DNA of 64,000 nt, taken from contig NZ_JAHBZK010000017.1 of assembly GCF_019635465.1 (NCBI RefSeq), forward strand, positions 54,984 to 118,983. Reading direction: 5' to 3'. Below, piece by piece: positions 1-8,628 of this stretch. This DNA is from Hydrogenophaga sp. Lineage in GTDB: Bacteria > Pseudomonadota > Gammaproteobacteria > Burkholderiales > Burkholderiaceae_C. The position numbers were made by a program, and so were the translations under genes. Every line of letters starts with the position of its first letter. The stretch's first letter is position 1. The notes below the pieces were generated by a model. The model searched no databases and had not been told where the DNA came from. It saw nothing but the letters and a program-made list of their open reading frames with translations.

Positions 1-222
1 GTCGCCCATCAGGTGTTCCTGCCCGCAGTCGGAGCAAGTGCGGATTGCCACGCCGGCTTCTTCATCGGTCTGCAGCGCGAAGCTCCGGGACCCGCAGTCG
101 CATTTGGACGCGGCAAACCGGACGGCCTCATGGCGATTCGCAACGCTGTAGCTGCGCAGCTCGGCTTGGGTGTCGCCCGACGTGGTTCCGTACCAGAACT
201 CGCCTTTCTTCGTCAGTGCCAT
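1..222 (-). CDS. Partial zinc-ribbon-like hypothetical protein
   Basis: The reading frame starts at ATG (complement of 220-222) and leaves the window at its left edge, giving 74 residues. The protein opens MALTKKGEFWYG and carries two Cys pairs, a CDCG near residue 41 and a CSDCG near residue 64, which looks like a small zinc ribbon. No enzyme motif is visible and I do not recognise the family. It is transcribed away from the reverse transcriptase gene at 705. Because the C-terminus is missing, length and fold cannot be judged. Confidence 0.6.
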   Translation of the reverse strand, partial: MALTKKGEFWYGTTSGDTQAELRSYSVANRHEAVRFAASKCDCGSRSFALQTDEEAGVAIRTCSDCGQEHLMGD

Positions 223-704
223 TGTTGCTGTTCCATTCTTCAAGGTGATACTCCCGCAGGACCGACGCCAAGCTCGCCCCGATCATCTGGATTTTGCCTG
301 GAGGCCCGGCGAATCCTCGTCAAGTGCCCTGGTCAGGTGGTCACCTGGCGCCGATACGCATTGGCGACGGGCAGATGTGCAGCGGTTGCGGTCACATACA
401 CCGGCAAGGCAGATGACTCAATCGCGAGTTGAACCAGACCTCGGGCACGGTCATCGCCGGCACTACACTTAGCGCGCAACCCAGCTTGGGAAAAGGCGGC
501 CGGATGGCGGCTTCGGTGGTGGTCAAGACGCTGCACAAGCGCTACAAGTACCTGCCCAACCGGCGGGATGAGTCGATGCTGTCGGTGTTGACTCACAGGG
601 GAGTCTCTTTCCCGGGCAGTAGGGAGGAACGTGATGCTCAAATCTGAAAGAAGCCTGCACTGGGCCGCGCGCCAGCTAGGGCATTGCGAACAGGTGGCCC
701 ATTG
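223..704. other. Long non-coding or degraded stretch upstream of the first reverse transcriptase
   Basis: These 482 bases hold no convincing intact gene. Short open frames occur on both strands but none has a good ribosome site. The only protein-like piece is the possible restriction-subunit remnant at 480-647. The stretch could hold the promoter of the reverse transcriptase gene and an unrecognised RNA, but I see no strong hairpin or tract supporting one. Confidence 0.4.
480..647 (+). pseudogene. Possible remnant of a type I restriction HsdR C-terminus
   Basis: This open frame encodes VVVKTLHKRYKYLPNRRDE. It resembles the usual HsdR tail pattern (hydrophobic-VKRLLRKYKYPPDKQDE, part of DUF3387), judged by eye from memory of the family. 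The homology-like patch is only about 25 residues long, the frame then runs into unrelated sequence, and it lacks a start of its own. If real, it is a degraded end of a restriction subunit and would mark this place as an old defence-gene site. It may equally be chance. Confidence 0.25.
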
Positions 705-3700
705 ATGCGGCCCGCTGCAACTCCAACCATTGCAGACCTTTTTCTCGCGTTTCGTCAGGCAAAGACCGCGCTCTACTTTGAGCGTCGCGGTGTTGGTCTC
801 CACGAACTTGCCGAGTACGAAAAAAACCTCCCCAACAAGCTGCGCGAGTTGAAGCAAACGGTCGAGCGGCAGCCTTGGTTTGACAACTTGCCGACTGGAG
901 AGACATGGGTAGTCCCAAAGCGGTTTCGTCAAAGCCTGGGTGAAGGGGACGATATTGTTCGCATTGGAACGCAACACGACTCTGACTTGGAGCGCCCGAT
1001 AGACATCCAGATTCGGGTAAGCCCGAGTCCAGCGTTCGCGATCATGGAGGTGCTATACCTCTGGCGCTTCGGCGGAGCCCTTGATGCGCTACTTTCAAAG
1101 CAGGTCCTGGGTTACCGCCTTGATGTGCGTGAACAAAGGGTTGTCCCACATCGGCGATGGCTCTTCGAATATTGGCCTCGCCGGTATCAACAGTTTCGGA
1201 CTGCGCCACTAGACGCGGCAAAAGAAGCTCTTGGACGCGGTGAACAGGTGCTCGTGATCAGTGGAGACTTCGCAAGTTTCTATGACACCGTGGAGCCTGA
1301 TTTCATGATGTCGGACGCAATCATTGCGGAACTGGAGGCCGTCAGTGCGGAACAGTTCGATGTGGATGGATACAAGCAAGCGACTTCGTCTCTGCTGCGC
1401 GCATACGGACGCTTTCGTGCTGAGGGGGCCCGCCGGGCAGGAACTGCGATCGACACTGGGGTTCCGATTGGCGCTCTAACCAGTCGGCTTGTCGCAAACC
1501 TTGCTCTTGCACCTTTGGACCGCCATGTTGAGGCTATTCCAGGCGTGCTTTGCTATCGCCGCTATGTCGACGACGTTGTCATCGTTGCTCAGGCCCGAGG
1601 CCCCCTGCAAGGAACCAGTGAGGTCTTGAAGGAGTTCCTTCCCCTGCGGGATTCAACCGACAACGTGTTGCGTGTCGATGTGGACCTGTTGGGCCGAGCA
1701 GGAAGCGACTTCCAGCTGCAGCAGAAGAAGATCAGAGTTCACCATTTGGCCGATGTCCCAGGGATGGACTTCGTGGAAGCAGTCGCGTCTGACTTCTCTA
1801 AGGCGGTGAGTGAGCGCCGGGCCTTCGTTGACTCCGCTACTGTCGCGGGAGATGGCGCCAGCCACCTTGTTCGAGCGGGAGAGCCTGCGGGATCGCCTCT
1901 TCGCGTCCTTCGCGACGCAGACCGCGCCAGACTTGAGCGATACGCGCTGTCCACAAGCCTAAGATCACTTGAGCGAGTGTCGAGCCTTATCAACCGTCAA
2001 GAAGCACGGGAGCTCGTTCGCCATAGCCTCGAGCACGTCGGACGTGTACTAGACGCAGAAGACAATTGGCTGGATGACCTTGATGTGTCGCTTCGACTCC
2101 TGAAGTTAGCGGTTGTCGCAGGCGACTGGGATTCCGCCAAAGAACTGAATGCACGCATGGATGGCATTTGGGGAAGCATCGAGTCACTCAGGGCGAAAAC
2201 AGGATCGCTCTACTATCGAGGTCGGGAGATTGACCCTCGCAAGCCGCGGCCCTGGACATGGTTGCGCAACTACCTGCATGAGCGCCGGGTGGAGGCGGTC
2301 AGCTCTGCGCTTCCATTCGGGCTTGACGTGGGACAAGTAGAGAGCCGTCTACCCGGCGGTCTTCTGCTGAGAACTGGTCGCGTCGGTGCAACATCGTTAC
2401 GAAGGCGGGCTGCCCTGCTGGCGTCTGCCGATCTGCGGGCTCGCGATAGAGAGGACGATGCCCAGAGCAACGGTCCCACGCCCGGGATTAATCACGAATG
2501 GCTTCGTCCGGAATTGGACGTGGATGAAGAGGTTCGCATTCGGTTGGATGTGATCGACGAGTTCGTGAAGCGCTGTGAGGCTCTCAAGGACAGCCCGTGG
2601 GCTATCCCGCCAGCGCGCCTCTTTCTATCCATACGCCCTCCATCGTATTTCGACATCGCGCGAAGGTGGCTGTACCGCGTGGAAAGAGAAGGCTTCGCGG
2701 AAGACATTTTCGAGAAGCTGCTATGCGTTGTGAATGCGGTGCGTGGAACGAAGTATGTCGATCCAGTAGGTTCAGTGGTTGATTCCAGCACGGTTTCCAT
2801 CGAGTCCTTTTGGTCGGACGAGTCCTTCGGCAAGTCCACTGCTGAGCCTCGAATAATCCTGGGCAATCTTGTCGTCGAAGACACGGCGTGGCAAGCCGCT
2901 GCCACTCGCGTTGCATCGTCTGCTGTTGGCAAACCGATTCTTACGCTTGCGCGCTTGAAGGGGCTGGCCAAGGTGTTGGAAAAGGCGAGTCGCGTCGCGC
3001 ATGGGCACACTTCCGCGGTGCTTGTCTTGCCGGAGCTATCGGTTCCTCGTGCTTGGTTTCGCACGCTGTCGAATCATGTCGTGCGTTTCGGTCGGTTTGG
3101 AATGGTGGTTGGGCTTGAATACTCGCATGATCCTGTGCAGCCGTTCGTCAGAAACCAAGTGTTTGCAGTCTTGCCCGGCCCGTTTTCATCAGTCGCCACT
3201 TGGCCGTGGACAAAGGGGCTGCCGGCTAATGAAGAGGGGATCCGACTGGCCCACTTGCCGACACCGGTCACGTTTCCACCTGCAGCGAAGAGCAGCCGGC
3301 CACGTACGGTGGTGAAGTCCCCTTGGGGCGCGCTGTCGGTTCTGATATGCAGCGAGCTGATAGAGGCAAGGCGTGTCGCCGACCTTCTCGGCCGCGTAGA
3401 CGTGGTTCTCTGTCCCGCTTGGAATCAGGACACGTCCTCATACGACCATCTGATCCAGTCGGCAGGATTTCAGCTCCACTCGATCATCGCCATCGCGAAC
3501 AACGGGCACTATTCTGATTGCCGGGCGTGGGCGCCGCGAGCCGTACGATGGCAGAGAGATCTTTGCCGTTTGATCGAGCGGGACGTCGATGATGTGGTGC
3601 ATGTCGACATTCCGCTTTCTAGCCTCGTGGCCTTTCACACCGGTGCCCCGCCCGCTGCCTCCCCGGCGACGGCACCGAGCGGAAAGGGCGCCGCACAAGA

Positions 3701-3731
3701 GTGGCGACCACTTCCGCCCGATTGGCCTTAG
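705..3731 (+). CDS. Reverse transcriptase-nitrilase fusion, antiviral DRT1/UG-type
   Basis: A 1008-residue protein. The N-terminal third is a reverse transcriptase: motif A is GDFASFYDT with Asp188, motif B region is GVPIGALTSR, and motif C is YVDD at 287-290. Residues about 330-690 have no motif I can name. The C-terminal third (about 735-990) is a carbon-nitrogen hydrolase (nitrilase) domain, with the catalytic Glu in LPELS (Glu777) and the catalytic Cys in LICSEL (Cys882). The usual catalytic Lys is not obvious; the place where YxKxHLP is expected reads GIRLAHLP. RT-nitrilase fusions are known from UG1 (DRT1) and UG5, anti-phage reverse transcriptases. I chose ATG 705 over an upstream TTG at 684. 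The gene stands alone, with no integrase or intron RNA. Class (UG1 or UG5) is inferred. Confidence 0.88.
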   Translation: MRPAATPTIADLFLAFRQAKTALYFERRGVGLHELAEYEKNLPNKLRELKQTVERQPWFDNLPTGETWVVPKRFRQSLGEGDDIVRIGTQHDSDLERPIDIQIRVSPSPAFAIMEVLYLWRFGGALDALLSKQVLGYRLDVREQRVVPHRRWLFEYWPRRYQQFRTAPLDAAKEALGRGEQVLVISGDFASFYDTVEPDFMMSDAIIAELEAVSAEQFDVDGYKQATSSLLRAYGRFRAEGARRAGTAIDTGVPIGALTSRLVANLALAPLDRHVEAIPGVLCYRRYVDDVVIVAQARGPLQGTSEVLKEFLPLRDSTDNVLRVDVDLLGRAGSDFQLQQKKIRVHHLADVPGMDFVEAVASDFSKAVSERRAFVDSATVAGDGASHLVRAGEPAGSPLRVLRDADRARLERYALSTSLRSLERVSSLINRQEARELVRHSLEHVGRVLDAEDNWLDDLDVSLRLLKLAVVAGDWDSAKELNARMDGIWGSIESLRAKTGSLYYRGREIDPRKPRPWTWLRNYLHERRVEAVSSALPFGLDVGQVESRLPGGLLLRTGRVGATSLRRRAALLASADLRARDREDDAQSNGPTPGINHEWLRPELDVDEEVRIRLDVIDEFVKRCEALKDSPWAIPPARLFLSIRPPSYFDIARRWLYRVEREGFAEDIFEKLLCVVNAVRGTKYVDPVGSVVDSSTVSIESFWSDESFGKSTAEPRIILGNLVVEDTAWQAAATRVASSAVGKPILTLARLKGLAKVLEKASRVAHGHTSAVLVLPELSVPRAWFRTLSNHVVRFGRFGMVVGLEYSHDPVQPFVRNQVFAVLPGPFSSVATWPWTKGLPANEEGIRLAHLPTPVTFPPAAKSSRPRTVVKSPWGALSVLICSELIEARRVADLLGRVDVVLCPAWNQDTSSYDHLIQSAGFQLHSIIAIANNGHYSDCRAWAPRAVRWQRDLCRLIERDVDDVVHVDIPLSSLVAFHTGAPPAASPATAPSGKGAAQEWRPLPPDWP

Positions 3732-3761
3732 AGCAGGAGCCTTCTCATAGTTCGAGCGTCG

Positions 3762-3783
3762 GCCCGCAGCAGTTCTAGCGGGC
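3762..3783 (+). terminator. Hairpin after the RT-nitrilase gene
   Basis: A perfect 6-bp stem, GCCCGC at 3762-3767 and GCGGGC at 3778-3783, with a 10-base loop lies 30 bases after the RT stop. No T-run follows, so it may be a weak terminator or an RNA end. The rest of 3732-3902 holds nothing I can name. Confidence 0.35.
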
Positions 3784-3902
3784 ACTGGCTGTAGAAGACG
3801 TTCTCGCTAGGCCGATGCATCGAGACAAATAGGCTGACGCTTTGTGTCGAAAGCGGTCCTTTGTGAGCCATTCATCGTACGTCTGCATCCAGTCTGAACC
3901 CG

Positions 3903-4139
3903 TCACCCACCATCCTCCACCACCAACCGCTTGCGTCGTCCCGACGCGCCGCTCTTGATCGTCACGCGCGACTTCGCACACCCGAAGTGCTTGGCCACCA
4001 GCGCGATCAGGGCCTCGTTGGCCTTGCCGTCCACCGGCGGGGCGGCAATGCGGGCGGTCCAGGTGCCGTCGCCGTTGTCGCTGAGTTCGCTGGTCTTTGC
4101 GTTGGGCTTGACCAGCACGTCGATGGTGCGTGCGGGCAC
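3903..4139 (-). CDS. DUF167/YggU family protein
   Basis: A 78-residue protein beginning at GTG. It matches the DUF167 (YggU) family: IDVLVKPNAK at the start, then ARIAAPPVDGKANEALI and a final SGASGRRKRLVV, which are the family's conserved blocks. It is shorter than E. coli YggU (about 96 residues). Its role is not established. It starts 8 bases after the amiC stop on the same strand, so it is the last gene of the tsaE-amiC operon. Confidence 0.88.
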   Translation of the reverse strand: MPARTIDVLVKPNAKTSELSDNGDGTWTARIAAPPVDGKANEALIALVAKHFGCAKSRVTIKSGASGRRKRLVVEDGG

Positions 4140-4147
4140 GGGTGCGC

Positions 4148-5647
4148 TCAGATCTGGCGGTTGCGCGCCAGCGGCGGGTTGGCTTCGAAGTACTTGACGA
4201 TGCCGCGCAGCAAGGCGTCGGCCAGGTCGTTCTGGTACTTGGGGTCGTTGAGGCGGCGTTCTTCCTCGGGGTTGCTGATGAACGCGGTCTCGACCAGCAC
4301 GCTGGGGATGTCGGGTGCGCGCAGCACCGCGAAGTTGGCCTGCTCCACGCGCGGCTTGTGCAGCTTGCCGACGCGGCGCACCTCGCCCAGCAACTGGCTG
4401 CCGATTTTGAGGCTGTCGTTGATCTGCGCGGTGGTGCTCATGTCGAGCAGGGCGCGCTGCACAGTGGCGTCCTTGGACTTGACGTTGACGCCGCCCACGA
4501 GGTCGGACGCGTTTTCCTTGTTGGCCATCCAGCGCGCGGCGGCCGAGCTGGCGCCGCGGGTGCTGAGCGCGTAGACGCTGGCACCTGCGGGGTCGGGGCT
4601 GTAGAAGGCATCGGCGTGAATGCTGATGAACAGGTCGGCGCGCACTTTCTGCGCCTTGGCCACGCGCGTTTGCAGCGGCACGAAGAAGTCGGCGTCGCGC
4701 GTCATGAAGGCGCGCATGGGGTTGCCGTTGACGGTGGTGGCGTTGATGCGTTCGCGCAGCTTGTGCGCGATCTGCAGCACCACGTTCTTCTCGCGCGTGC
4801 CCTTGGGGCCGGAGGCACCGGGGTCTTCACCGCCGTGCCCGGGGTCGAGCGCGACCACGATGAGCCGCTCGGTCTTGCCCTTGTTGGCGCCGGGGCGCTG
4901 CTTGGAGGCCGGTGGGCCCTTGGCCACCGCGGTCGGTGCGTCGGGCGTGGCTGCGGGTGGGTTGTCGGCCTTGTTGCTGGCCGGCGGCGTGGCCTTGGCG
5001 GTGGCCTGCTCGCCGGGGCGGCCGCCTTTGTGGATCCAGTCGCCCAGCGGGTCGTGTGCGGGCGAGGCTGGCGGTGACGCCGGGGGGTGCGCCGGGGAGG
5101 TCTTGGCCAGGCGTTCGGTCTCCAGGCCCAGCAGGCGCGCGGCGCGTTCGCTGGCCTCGTCGCGCGCCTGGCCGCGCTGGGCCACCAGCTGCTGCAGCGG
5201 GTCGGGGGGCGTGGCGGGGTAGAGGTCGAACACCAGCCGGTGCTGGTAGGCGGCCACGGGCTCGAGCGTGAAAACCTGCGGCTTGATGGCGTGTTTGAGG
5301 TCGATCACCAGCCGCACCACGGTGGGCGAGTTCTGGCCCACCCGGATGCCGGCGATGTTGGGGTCGTCCGCCTGCAGCTTGGCCACCAGCTCACGCAACT
5401 CGGGCACCAGGTCCATGCCGTCGATGTCCACCGCCAGGCGCGGTGGCTCGTTGACCATGAACGAGCGCGCGTTGAGCGGCAGATCGCTTTCGATGGTGAC
5501 GCGGGTGTAGTCCTCGGCCGGCCAGATGCGCACCGCCACCACCGACGCGCCGCGCGCGATCTGCGCGGTGCCGAGCAACAGGACGATGGAGCCGGCGCGC
5601 AGCAGCACACGGCGGGGCAGGGCGATGGGCCGCAGTGCCTCGGTCAT
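4148..5647 (-). CDS. amiC: N-acetylmuramoyl-L-alanine amidase AmiC
   Basis: A 499-residue periplasmic amidase that cuts the lactyl-amide bond between MurNAc and the stem peptide during daughter-cell separation. The N-terminus has a twin-arginine-like signal (LPRRVLLRAG followed by a hydrophobic run), as in other AmiC proteins. An AMIN domain (about 35-140) for septal targeting comes next, then a low-complexity Pro/Ala linker, and an Amidase_3 domain (about 280-490). The zinc ligands are visible in DPGHGGEDPG, REKNVV and SIHADA, with the catalytic Glu in VETAFISN. Its ATG overlaps the stop of tsaE in ATGA, which fixes the start despite a longer open frame upstream. Confidence 0.95.
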   Translation of the reverse strand: MTEALRPIALPRRVLLRAGSIVLLLGTAQIARGASVVAVRIWPAEDYTRVTIESDLPLNARSFMVNEPPRLAVDIDGMDLVPELRELVAKLQADDPNIAGIRVGQNSPTVVRLVIDLKHAIKPQVFTLEPVAAYQHRLVFDLYPATPPDPLQQLVAQRGQARDEASERAARLLGLETERLAKTSPAHPPASPPASPAHDPLGDWIHKGGRPGEQATAKATPPASNKADNPPAATPDAPTAVAKGPPASKQRPGANKGKTERLIVVALDPGHGGEDPGASGPKGTREKNVVLQIAHKLRERINATTVNGNPMRAFMTRDADFFVPLQTRVAKAQKVRADLFISIHADAFYSPDPAGASVYALSTRGASSAAARWMANKENASDLVGGVNVKSKDATVQRALLDMSTTAQINDSLKIGSQLLGEVRRVGKLHKPRVEQANFAVLRAPDIPSVLVETAFISNPEEERRLNDPKYQNDLADALLRGIVKYFEANPPLARNRQI

Positions 5648-6171
5648 GCAATGGCGGCCAGCAGCAAGCGGCCAGCGGGTGTATGGGCCACGGCGCGCAC
5701 CTGGCGTGCGTCGTCGTGTTCGGGGTCGGTGTTCATCGGGTCGGGGTCGATGTGCAGATCGAGATCGATCGGTGGCAACACAGCGGCGGCGCGTTCCGGC
5801 CACTCGACGAGCTTGAGGCCGGCTTGCGCGAACAGTTCCCGAAAGCCGGCGTCTTCCCACTCGCGTGGGTCGTTGAAGCGGTAGAAGTCGAAGTGCCAGA
5901 TGGACAGCGGCTCACCGGGCGGCATCAGCGGGCAGTCGATGGCGCTGTGGGGTTCGACCACCGCATAGGTGGGGCTCTTGATGCGCCCGCGCACGCCAAG
6001 GCTGCGCAGCAGGTGGCGAACGAAGGTGGTTTTGCCGGCACCCAGGTCGCCATGGAGGGCCAGGGTGGCGTGAGCGAGCGAAGGACACATCGCCAGGCGC
6101 TGAGCGAAGGCCAGCGTGTCGGCCTCCTGGGCCCAGCGGCCCTGCCAGGTCTGGGGGCCGGTTGCTACCAT
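5644..6171 (-). CDS. tsaE: tRNA threonylcarbamoyladenosine biosynthesis ATPase TsaE
   Basis: A 175-residue ATPase needed with TsaB, TsaC and TsaD to make t6A37 in ANN-decoding tRNAs. The Walker A motif GDLGAGKTT is at residues 41-49, and the family block WHFDFYRFNDPREWEDAGF and LVEWPERA follow. The start ATG (6169-6171) lies only 9 bases from the divergent queG start, so any promoter for either gene must sit inside the other's coding sequence or overlap it. The gene pair tsaE-amiC is common in Burkholderiales. Confidence 0.94.
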   Translation of the reverse strand: MVATGPQTWQGRWAQEADTLAFAQRLAMCPSLAHATLALHGDLGAGKTTFVRHLLRSLGVRGRIKSPTYAVVEPHSAIDCPLMPPGEPLSIWHFDFYRFNDPREWEDAGFRELFAQAGLKLVEWPERAAAVLPPIDLDLHIDPDPMNTDPEHDDARQVRAVAHTPAGRLLLAAIA

Positions 6172-6180
6172 CGGCGCCCC

Positions 6181-7263
6181 ATGAAGGCTGTGGTGAATGC
6201 TGCTCAACTGATCTTGCGTGCTCAGGCGTGGGGGAGACAGCTCGGATTCTCCCAAATCGGTGTGTCTGATGTGGATCTGAGTGCCGCAGAAGCCGGTTTG
6301 ATGGCCTGGTTGTCGGCTGGATGCCACGGTGAGATGGCCTACATGGCGTCGCACGGCCTCAAACGCGCGCGCCCAGCCGAGCTGGTGCCGGGCACGGTGA
6401 GCGTGATCACCGCGCGCATGGACTACCTGCCGAGTGACACACCGGGCGACTGGATCGAGCGCGAATGGCAGCGCCAGCAGCGACCCGGCGAGGCGGTGGT
6501 GTCGGTGTATGCACGGGGTCGCGACTATCACAAGGTGTTGCGCTCTCGCCTGCAGAAGCTGGCCGATCGCATCGCGGACGAGGTCGGCCCCTTCGGTCAC
6601 CGCGTGTTCACCGACTCGGCGCCGGTGCTGGAGGTGGAGCTGGCCGCGCGCAGTGGCATTGGCTGGCGCGGCAAACACACGCTCACGCTGCACCGCGACG
6701 CGGGGTCGATGTTCTTTCTGGGCGAGATCTATGTGGACCTGGCGCTGCCCGCCACCGAACCCACCAGCGACCACTGCGGCAGTTGCAGCGCCTGCATGGA
6801 CCTGTGCCCCACGCAAGCCATCACCGGCGCGCAGCGCGTGGACGCACGCCGTTGCATCAGTTACCTCACCATCGAACACAGCGGCCCCATCCCCGAGGCG
6901 TTGCGCGCGCCCATGGGCAACCGCATCTACGGCTGCGACGACTGCCAGCTGGCCTGCCCCTGGAACAAGTTCGCGCAGCGCAGCCCGCTGCCCGATTTCG
7001 ACCTGCGAGAGGGCATGGCCGACGGGACGCTGATCGACCTGTTCGCCTGGAGCGAGGCCGAGTTCTTGCGGCGCACCGAAGGCAGCGCTATCCGGCGCAT
7101 CGGCCATGAGCGCTGGCTGCGCAACATCGCGGTGGCGCTGGGCAATGCCTTGCGTGCCAGCGGCGACGCCGCGTTCGCGCAAGCCCTGGCCACGCGCGCC
7201 GACGACCCCAGCCCGCTGGTGCGCGAGCACGTGGCCTGGGCCTTGGCGCAGGGCCGGCGCTGA
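6181..7263 (+). CDS. queG: Epoxyqueuosine reductase QueG
   Basis: A 360-residue cobalamin and Fe-S enzyme that reduces epoxyqueuosine to queuosine in tRNA, the last step of Q synthesis. Two 4Fe-4S cysteine sets are visible, CGSCSACMDLCP beginning at Cys199 and CDDCQLACPWN. The upstream region contains ITARMDYL and VSVYARGRDYH, typical of the family. The C-terminal part looks like a HEAT-like helical tail ending LVREHVAWALAQGRR. The gene is divergent from tsaE and its stop lies 2 bases from the convergent marR-type gene. Confidence 0.95.
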   Translation: MKAVVNAAQLILRAQAWGRQLGFSQIGVSDVDLSAAEAGLMAWLSAGCHGEMAYMASHGLKRARPAELVPGTVSVITARMDYLPSDTPGDWIEREWQRQQRPGEAVVSVYARGRDYHKVLRSRLQKLADRIADEVGPFGHRVFTDSAPVLEVELAARSGIGWRGKHTLTLHRDAGSMFFLGEIYVDLALPATEPTSDHCGSCSACMDLCPTQAITGAQRVDARRCISYLTIEHSGPIPEALRAPMGNRIYGCDDCQLACPWNKFAQRSPLPDFDLREGMADGTLIDLFAWSEAEFLRRTEGSAIRRIGHERWLRNIAVALGNALRASGDAAFAQALATRADDPSPLVREHVAWALAQGRR

Positions 7264-7265
7264 AC

Positions 7266-7706
7266 TCACTCGGCCCCCGGCATGGCATCTCGCAGGCGGC
7301 CCAACAGGGCCAGCAACTGCGCTTTCTCGTTGCCTTGAAGGCGCTGGGTCAGCGTGCGCTCGAGCTTGAGGCGGTGTTGCTGCAGGCGTCGCTGCAGGGC
7401 GCGACCTTCGGCGGTGACGTGCACCTGCTGGCTTCGCGCGTCGTCCGGGTCGGGTGTGGTCACCAGCAGCCCGCGCTCCATCAAGGCCCTTACCAACCGT
7501 GCGATCTGGGCCTTGTCGCGGCCCGAGTGCCGCACCAGATCGCGCTGGGTGTGGCCGTCGTGGTGGGCAAAGTAGTTCAGGCAACGCGCCTCCATCGGGC
7601 CCAGGCCCTCGCCCTCGGTCTGCACGGCGGTGTGCGTATGGCGGCGCATGCCGTGCATCAGCGCACTGAGCAGGTCCAGGATGTCGGTGTCGGCAGGTCG
7701 GGTCAT
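7266..7706 (-). CDS. MarR-family transcriptional regulator
   Basis: A 146-residue winged-helix repressor-type protein. The DNA-binding region spans about 40-110 (HDGHTQRDLVRHSGRDKAQIARLVRALMERGLL, with the wing DPDDARSQQVHVT), flanked by dimerisation helices. It is divergent from a siderophore-interacting protein gene. The perfect inverted repeat at 7717-7737 lies directly in front of its start, so autoregulation and control of the neighbour are likely. The inducer is unknown. Confidence 0.9.
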   Translation of the reverse strand: MTRPADTDILDLLSALMHGMRRHTHTAVQTEGEGLGPMEARCLNYFAHHDGHTQRDLVRHSGRDKAQIARLVRALMERGLLVTTPDPDDARSQQVHVTAEGRALQRRLQQHRLKLERTLTQRLQGNEKAQLLALLGRLRDAMPGAE

Positions 7707-7716
7707 CAAATCCCTT

Positions 7717-7737
7717 TTGGTTGATAGGGTCAACCAA
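7717..7737. promoter_or_regulatory. MarR operator palindrome
   Basis: TTGGTTGA and TCAACCAA form perfect 8-bp arms with a 5-base spacer. A second, weaker palindrome, TGGTTG (7750-7755) and CAACCA (7763-7768), lies 13 bases further on and repeats the same TCAACCAAAT half. Both sit in the 72-bp gap between the MarR gene and the siderophore-interacting protein gene, so one regulator dimer could bind each. Confidence 0.75.
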
Positions 7738-7778
7738 ATGCGGCGAAGATGGTTGTCATTATCAACCAAATACCCTCC

Positions 7779-8600
7779 ATGAACGACTCCCAAACCGACC
7801 CCCTGGCGCCGCAGCGCGTGCGCCACGACCTGCAGGTGCGCCGCGCAGCGGTGACGCAGGTGCAGCGCCTGAGCGCCAACTTCGTCAACGTGCGGCTGCA
7901 GGGCGAGGCCCTGCGAGGCTTCACCAGCGCCTCTTTCGACGACCACTTCAAGCTCATGTTGCCGGCCCGCGCGGGCGCCGATCTGGTGCTGCCCCAACCC
8001 GGGCCCGATGGCCTGGCACTGCCACCCGGCGCCGAGCGCCCGCAGATGCGCGACTACACGCCGTACCGGTTCGACCCCGCGGCCGGTGAGCTGGAGGTGG
8101 TGTTCTTTCTGCATGGCGACGGCGCAGCCAGTGGCTGGGCCGCACAGGCCAGGGTGGGCGACGAGGTGGGTGTGGGCGGGCCGCGCGGCTCTTTTGTCTG
8201 GCCCTCAGGCTTCGATTGGCAACTGCTGGTCGGCGACGAGACCGCCTTGCCCGCCATCGCGCGCCGACTGGCCGAATCGCCCGCCTCCCTGCGCACGCAG
8301 GTGGTGGCGCAGAGTGCCACCGAGAGTGATCGCGCAGTGCTCGATGCGGCAATGGACGCAGTGACGCACCCCAATGCGCAGGTGGCCTGGGTGGGTGGCA
8401 ACGCCGCCGACGCGCTGGCCACGGCGGTGGCCGCCCTCACGTTGCCCGATGGGCAAGGCTTTGCCTGGGCCGCGGGCGAGTCCGCCAGCATGGCGGCCGT
8501 GCGCCAGGTGCTGGTGGGCACGCACGCTTTGCCCAAGCACCGCGTGCGGGCCTCCGCCTACTGGAAGCGTGGTGCCAGTGCGCACCACGAGAACCTGTGA
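7779..8600 (+). CDS. Siderophore-interacting FAD-dependent ferric reductase (SIP)
   Basis: A 273-residue flavoprotein of the ViuB/SIP family that reduces ferric siderophores in the cytoplasm to release iron. The FAD-binding RxYTxR-type motif appears as MRDYTPYRFD, followed by VVFFLHGDGAASGWA and a C-terminal NAD(P)H-binding region ending VRASAYWKRG. I chose ATG 7779 because an earlier in-frame ATG at 7749 overlaps the second regulator site; neither has a clear ribosome site. Divergence from the MarR gene points to its control. No siderophore synthesis gene is nearby. Confidence 0.88.
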   Translation: MNDSQTDPLAPQRVRHDLQVRRAAVTQVQRLSANFVNVRLQGEALRGFTSASFDDHFKLMLPARAGADLVLPQPGPDGLALPPGAERPQMRDYTPYRFDPAAGELEVVFFLHGDGAASGWAAQARVGDEVGVGGPRGSFVWPSGFDWQLLVGDETALPAIARRLAESPASLRTQVVAQSATESDRAVLDAAMDAVTHPNAQVAWVGGNAADALATAVAALTLPDGQGFAWAAGESASMAAVRQVLVGTHALPKHRVRASAYWKRGASAHHENL

Positions 8601-8619
8601 CGGCTGGGTGCTTCAGCCG
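8601..8619. terminator. Hairpin between convergent genes
   Basis: CGGCTG and CAGCCG form a 6-bp stem with a 7-base loop right after the SIP stop and before the acyl-CoA ligase stop. It can act for both strands, although the T-tract is weak. Confidence 0.45.
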
Positions 8620-8628
8620 GTCGTGTCT

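Noticed and set aside
3775-3981. Minus-strand frame of 68 codons between the RT-nitrilase and yggU-like genes
   Set aside because: It overlaps the yggU-like gene in another frame and has no start signal, although its middle looks mildly protein-like; too little to support a gene.
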